The translations under genes and the position numbers were made by a program. 64,000 nt of DNA, from the NCBI GenBank assembly GCA_016987375.1, contig PJRA01000216.1, positions 1,134,438 to 1,198,437 on the forward strand, given 5' to 3'. The DNA is from Brachionus koreanus. Taxonomy: Eukaryota; Rotifera; Eurotatoria; Ploima; Brachionidae. The notes below the pieces were generated by a model. That model was not told where the DNA came from, made no database searches, and was given only the letters and a program-made list of their open reading frames with translations. Positions 59,899 through 64,000 of this stretch are shown in pieces (the first letter of the stretch is position 1; the number at the start of each line of letters is the position of its first letter).

Positions 59899-62800
59899 CT
59901 ATAGACTAAAATATAATATAATTATTGAAAATATCAAAAAAGTTACTGTAAAAATTAAAATGCTAAAAAAATCACTAGGCGTTTTGTGATGCAGATTGGA
60001 TTTAGAGTAAATTATCGAATTCTTTTTAGTATTTTTTTTTATTTTTTTAATATTATTGTTAACATTGTTAGTATTCCCAATCCCATTTGCTTTTTCAAAA
60101 CTTAAGTTTTTAAAATCATTCTCAATGAGATCCAATTTTTCAAACTTGTTCTTTATTTCAATTGATCTATCGGTTTCGATATTTAATTTTGTTTCATCCG
60201 ATTTTTGCAAAAATTTTTTCTCTTCTGATTTTAGTTGTTTCGTTTTAAAATGCTTATTTGCATGGGTTGGTTTACCAGTCGAATAAAATTTTGTCTTAGT
60301 ATAAGATTGGCCTAGACTTTTCCGTTCTAATTTTTGATCTTTTTCTTTAAATGGCATCATTTCAAATGATTTTTCACATGAATTTGCCTGCTGAACGATC
60401 GAACTATACGTTTTTTTGAAAATGTGACAATCATCAAAGGTCTCATTAATTTCAACTAAACTATTTTGACTATCATCTAACTTTTCATCCTTTTTAAACC
60501 CAAATATTTGAACTTTATTCAAATTTTGAATTTTTTCATTTGAAATTTCTTCAATTTCTTGATTGGAATGTGTTGATACATATAGGCAATTATAATCTGA
60601 AATATTTCTAATTTCATCATTTGAAATCAAAATATTAGAATTGGATGTTTGATCAATTTTATATTCCTCCGATTGAATGGAGTTCTCTTTGGATAAACTT
60701 TGATCAGAAACTGGACTTGAAATTTGCTTATCATTCTGTTCAACTACCGAGGCAATTAAGTTTAAATTTTTTTCATTTTCTTTATATTCATTATTTTTTT
60801 CAAATTTATCCGAAAAATTTTTTTGATCAATTTCAAGTTCGTCAAATTCTTCTTGAGTAAAATTAGTTTCTTTAAAATTTTGTGCGTCTGTTTCTTGCTC
60901 ATTTATTTTTTCATTTTGGTCCAAGCTAGTCTGCACATTAGTGATTTCTATTAAATTTTCCGACAAAATCGGCACCGTTTGGTCTGAATTTACTAAATTT
61001 TCAGAAAAAATTTCAACATTTTTATCTTGTTCATTTTCATTTTTAACAAAATTTGAGTCATCGTTAGCTGTATATTCATAAATGACTATCTCATTATTTA
61101 CTTGTTGACTGATTCCATTTTGCTCACATGTTTGGTAAACTGCATCATCATTCTCAGAAAAATTTTCATCATCAGAATCATCCACATTATGAACAGATTG
61201 TGAATTACTTTTATCTTCATATAATGATATTCCTTCATCTATGATTAGTTCTTCATTATTTTTAATTATGTCATTATCACTGTATTTTTCATCCTGGCCA
61301 AATCCATTTATATCTTGATCGAAAATTTCTTTTGATTCAAAACATAAATTATCAGCTTCCGATTTAACTAGCTCATCTTTATTTACTTTTGAAGTAAAGA
61401 TCGAGTTTTTGTTTGTCGAATCGACATCAAAATCTGATAAGTTATTTCCATTTGTACCATCAAATAGATTTTTTTCACCATCATGATGAATAAAGGTTTT
61501 ATCTTTTATTTCCATGTTATTTTCATAATCAGACATAATTTTGTCGTCATTCTTCAATATCTCTTCATTACATTGATCAAATGTATTACTTAAGTGATCA
61601 TTTTCTAAAAAATTGTGAGATTTTTTTGCACTTATATCACTAGTTTCACATACTGACTCGGATTCTTTTTTTAATTCCGATTCAATTGACAATTTTTCAT
61701 CATTAACTTTTTCTGTTTCACTCATTTTAATACCATTGAAGAGTTTTTCATCATTTTGATTAATATTTTCTACATGATCATTATTTTCTATAACTAAATC
61801 ATCTATATCTTTACTACATTCAAACTCAAATACAGAATTTTGTTTTTTTTCTTGCTCATCAACAATTTGCTCGCATGTCTCATTAGAATTATTTTCCAAC
61901 TTTTGACCATTTGTTTTATCAGATTGATAATGGATCGATTCATTAGTTGTATTAAATTCCAAAAAAAAATCGTTTGTTATAATTTTTTCAAATTTCACCG
62001 GGTTTTGGACATTTGGCAATACTTGATCGTCATTTTGAAAACAATTCTGCATTTGCGGCACTATTTGCTCATTACTTGTTGAATTTTTTTTGCTATCTGA
62101 TTTTAAAATTTCATCTGATGAACCATTTTGATCGAGCAGAAGAGGACTTTCAGTTAGATATTTAGTCGGTTGATTAGACTCGACACTTCCTTCATGCTCG
62201 ACTATTTGAGTGTCGTCCAAGTCATTCTGATTTTCCTTTAAGGTTTCCTCGAAATTAGACAATTGAAAATTAATATAACTTTCATCTTCAAAACTATATA
62301 GTTCTTTTAGACTATTATCAGATTTATTTTTTAGCTCATTGGTATTTTTTTGAATTTTTCTCATCAAATCAATCAGTGAATCTGTTTGGCTGCTGTTTGG
62401 ATTTGATTCTAAATCGGACATACTTTTCGAGCTTAGATCACTTTTAATATTGCTTAACTTGTCACCTGACTCAAGGCTTTCGTATGAACCATTTATCATC
62501 GGATAGGAATTTAAATTTCTAGTACTCTCGACAGATTTGTTATCATCTAAATCGAAGGAGGAAACTGAGCTCTTTGATTTAGATGCAAGACTTTCTTGAT
62601 ATTTGGGCAATGAATCAACTCGTTCTAGCCTATTCATTCTTTGACCATTTTCGACAATTTTTTGAATTTCACCTCCCATTTTTATTGCTGGTTGTGGCTC
62701 TGTTTTCATCAATGATTTACATTCATTTGAAATTGAAAGAATTTTCTTACAAAATTTGTACTCATAGTCGTGTCGAATTAGAAACAAAAATCCGAGTAGA

Positions 62801-63303
62801 ATTTTCCGATTTCCTTCAACTAATTCGTTTGAAGTAATGCCAATGCATTTTACCTGGCGTATTAGTTCCATAAAATCAATGCATGATTGAAAATTTTTCA
62901 TCATATGCAAACGGGTTGTTGGATTTTCTTTGTTCAAGTGGCATTTGTATAGCACTTCAAGCAAATAAACAACTCTTAAGCCATCTGACAAATCTACAAA
63001 GAGATTTCTAATTGCGTACGAACTGGCTAAATTTTTGTTTATCCACTCAACCAAATTATCAGCTTGATGGTCGTCAAGTTTTTTCCTCAAATCTTTCCAT
63101 TTTTTGTCTTCTCTTAATGATCTGTAGTAAGGAATCAAATAAGCTAGATCAGCTGCATGCTCAATCCTCTCGGTTGCTTCCGGTTTGGTGGTTTTTTTTT
63201 CAATTTGTGCTACTAGCTTTGCATTTGCTTGTTTTCTGGCGCATCGTTGACAAAAAAATTTTCGCTTTGGTGATCTCGAGTCAACAGAATAAACTGTTGA
63301 CAT
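59899..63303 (-). CDS. Calponin-homology protein with acidic linker and C-terminal membrane anchor
   Basis: A single-exon frame of 1134 residues. Residues about 80-183 are a CH domain of the actin-binding CH1 type: DNLVEWINKNLASS, LFVDLSDGLRVVYLLEVLYK, LHMMKNFQSCIDFMELIRQV, and the EGNRKILLGFLFLIR end. No second CH domain follows. Residues 190-1080 are acidic, Asn/Asp/Glu/Ser-rich and probably disordered. The last residues, FFSILIFTVTFLIFSIIILY before FSL, form one membrane helix at the very C-terminus. The layout recalls calmin or KASH proteins: an actin or microtubule-binding head tethered to ER or nuclear membrane by a tail anchor. The end lacks the KASH PPPX motif and there are no spectrin repeats, so neither name is assigned. 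Confidence 0.8.
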   Translation of the reverse strand: MSTVYSVDSRSPKRKFFCQRCARKQANAKLVAQIEKKTTKPEATERIEHAADLAYLIPYYRSLREDKKWKDLRKKLDDHQADNLVEWINKNLASSYAIRNLFVDLSDGLRVVYLLEVLYKCHLNKENPTTRLHMMKNFQSCIDFMELIRQVKCIGITSNELVEGNRKILLGFLFLIRHDYEYKFCKKILSISNECKSLMKTEPQPAIKMGGEIQKIVENGQRMNRLERVDSLPKYQESLASKSKSSVSSFDLDDNKSVESTRNLNSYPMINGSYESLESGDKLSNIKSDLSSKSMSDLESNPNSSQTDSLIDLMRKIQKNTNELKNKSDNSLKELYSFEDESYINFQLSNFEETLKENQNDLDDTQIVEHEGSVESNQPTKYLTESPLLLDQNGSSDEILKSDSKKNSTSNEQIVPQMQNCFQNDDQVLPNVQNPVKFEKIITNDFFLEFNTTNESIHYQSDKTNGQKLENNSNETCEQIVDEQEKKQNSVFEFECSKDIDDLVIENNDHVENINQNDEKLFNGIKMSETEKVNDEKLSIESELKKESESVCETSDISAKKSHNFLENDHLSNTFDQCNEEILKNDDKIMSDYENNMEIKDKTFIHHDGEKNLFDGTNGNNLSDFDVDSTNKNSIFTSKVNKDELVKSEADNLCFESKEIFDQDINGFGQDEKYSDNDIIKNNEELIIDEGISLYEDKSNSQSVHNVDDSDDENFSENDDAVYQTCEQNGISQQVNNEIVIYEYTANDDSNFVKNENEQDKNVEIFSENLVNSDQTVPILSENLIEITNVQTSLDQNEKINEQETDAQNFKETNFTQEEFDELEIDQKNFSDKFEKNNEYKENEKNLNLIASVVEQNDKQISSPVSDQSLSKENSIQSEEYKIDQTSNSNILISNDEIRNISDYNCLYVSTHSNQEIEEISNEKIQNLNKVQIFGFKKDEKLDDSQNSLVEINETFDDCHIFKKTYSSIVQQANSCEKSFEMMPFKEKDQKLERKSLGQSYTKTKFYSTGKPTHANKHFKTKQLKSEEKKFLQKSDETKLNIETDRSIEIKNKFEKLDLIENDFKNLSFEKANGIGNTNNVNNNIKKIKKNTKKNSIIYSKSNLHHKTPSDFFSILIFTVTFLIFSIIILYFSL

Positions 63304-63806
63304 TATGGAGTTAAAATGGAATGGGTTAGAACGAAATTCAACCCTTAAAGGGTTCTGTAAGCTAAAATGACTTGATGATAAATTATTTATCTAGACAAAT
63401 GGCAGTGCAAGATCCGTCATTAATTTTATGATCTAATCTAAAAGAATAATTAAGCAAATCTTTTTAATCGTGCGTCAATATTTTTGTAGCTTTTGGTGAC
63501 CGACTAGTGGGATTTAATTCATTTAGGCTAAATAAAAAAAAAGAAAAAAAAACACAAAAACTTGAAAACAAATATAGTTAATTTGCCTCAACAACAAAAA
63601 AAATTTTTAAAATCGCCTCTTGAACTATTTTTAAAGTGATTTTTACCTATGGTTTGGTTCCATAGATACTTGAGAAATTACGTTAATTTTTAAATTGTAA
63701 AAAGTAAAAAAGAAAAAAGTACATTTAATCTAATCTCAAATATTTGTATTAGATAAATCGAAAATAAAAAAAAATAAAAATAAAGAGTACTAATCCCTAT
63801 TTTTAG

Positions 63807-63964
63807 ATGAAGTCTTAATAAATGTGACTAAACTCAATATTGAAAGGTTTTTATTGCCTCATAATTTAAATCTAATTTCTCAAATATTTAATTGGGCTAA
63901 AGACTTTGAAATTATTAATAGTGTTTTGGCAGGCTCTTTTTATTCTATTTTAATTTGGGATTAA
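63807..63964 (+). CDS. Possible terminal exon of an unseen gene
   Basis: After an acceptor-like CCCTATTTTTAG, a frame of 52 codons runs to a stop: DEVLINVTKLNIERFLLPHN, then ISQIFNWAKDFEIINSVLAG. It is open, balanced in composition and preceded by a good pyrimidine tract, unlike the background. No upstream exon could be linked on this strand. It may be chance or a remnant. Confidence 0.3.
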
Positions 63965-64000
63965 ACTTTGAGAAAATTTAAAAAACAAAAAAAAATTTTT

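Noticed and set aside
1..64000. CRISPR arrays, bacterial operons, riboswitches and prokaryotic promoters
   Set aside because: Spliceosomal introns and animal gene families throughout show that the window is eukaryotic; no regularly spaced repeats were seen.

Overview
This window is eukaryotic and metazoan. It is very AT-rich, has compact introns (most between 46 and 61 nt in the models built here), and carries single-copy animal genes recognisable from protein similarity: HSCB, WDR55, ABHD17, UFL1, tropomyosin, RBM8A/Y14, a class II Rab11-FIP, metaxin-1, a NEPRO-like protein, U11/U12-35K, ribosomal protein eL42, a DBHS (NONO/SFPQ/PSPC1) protein and FAM227. The combination suggests a small AT-rich invertebrate; a monogonont rotifer such as Brachionus is my best guess, but nothing here proves the taxon. 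All gene models come from reading splice sites, phases and conserved protein blocks by eye.

Layout. 1-4.4 kb: HSCB (+), a transposon graveyard with a candidate LTR, WDR55 (-). 4.4-9.2 kb: AT-rich spacer with a Tc1/mariner fossil. 9.2-16.9 kb: ABHD17, an SH3-domain protein and UFL1, all (+), with a duplicated repeat before the SH3 gene. 17.2-23.8 kb: a tropomyosin gene (+) with two or three alternative starts and five tandem pairs of mutually exclusive exons; a 358-codon reading frame lies in its large intron. 25.0-25.4 kb: a three-exon gene (-) for a small secreted cysteine-rich peptide, with exons too short to show as long reading frames. 26.3-37.5 kb: a run of minus-strand genes (RBM8A, Rab11-FIP, metaxin-1, NEPRO-like, SNRNP35) with a LINE fossil inside. 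38.5-42.5 kb: another LINE fossil, eL42 and the DBHS gene (+). 42.5-47.5 kb: gene-poor, with a TTAA-flanked MITE, a tRNA-derived SINE head and an assembly gap. 47.5-57.2 kb: FAM227 and a 1691-residue coiled-coil protein (+). 57.2-64 kb: repeat elements, an unresolved small gene, and a 1134-residue calponin-homology protein with a C-terminal membrane anchor (-).

Most genes are housekeeping and functionally independent. Two themes recur: RNA processing (RBM8A of the exon junction complex, U11/U12-35K of the minor spliceosome, the DBHS protein, NEPRO) and cytoskeleton or cilia (tropomyosin, CH-domain protein, FAM227, Rab11-FIP). The strongest candidates for something undescribed are the hidden cysteine-rich peptide gene, the combinatorial tropomyosin locus with its long extra exon, and the lineage-specific acidic proteins in the last 13 kb.
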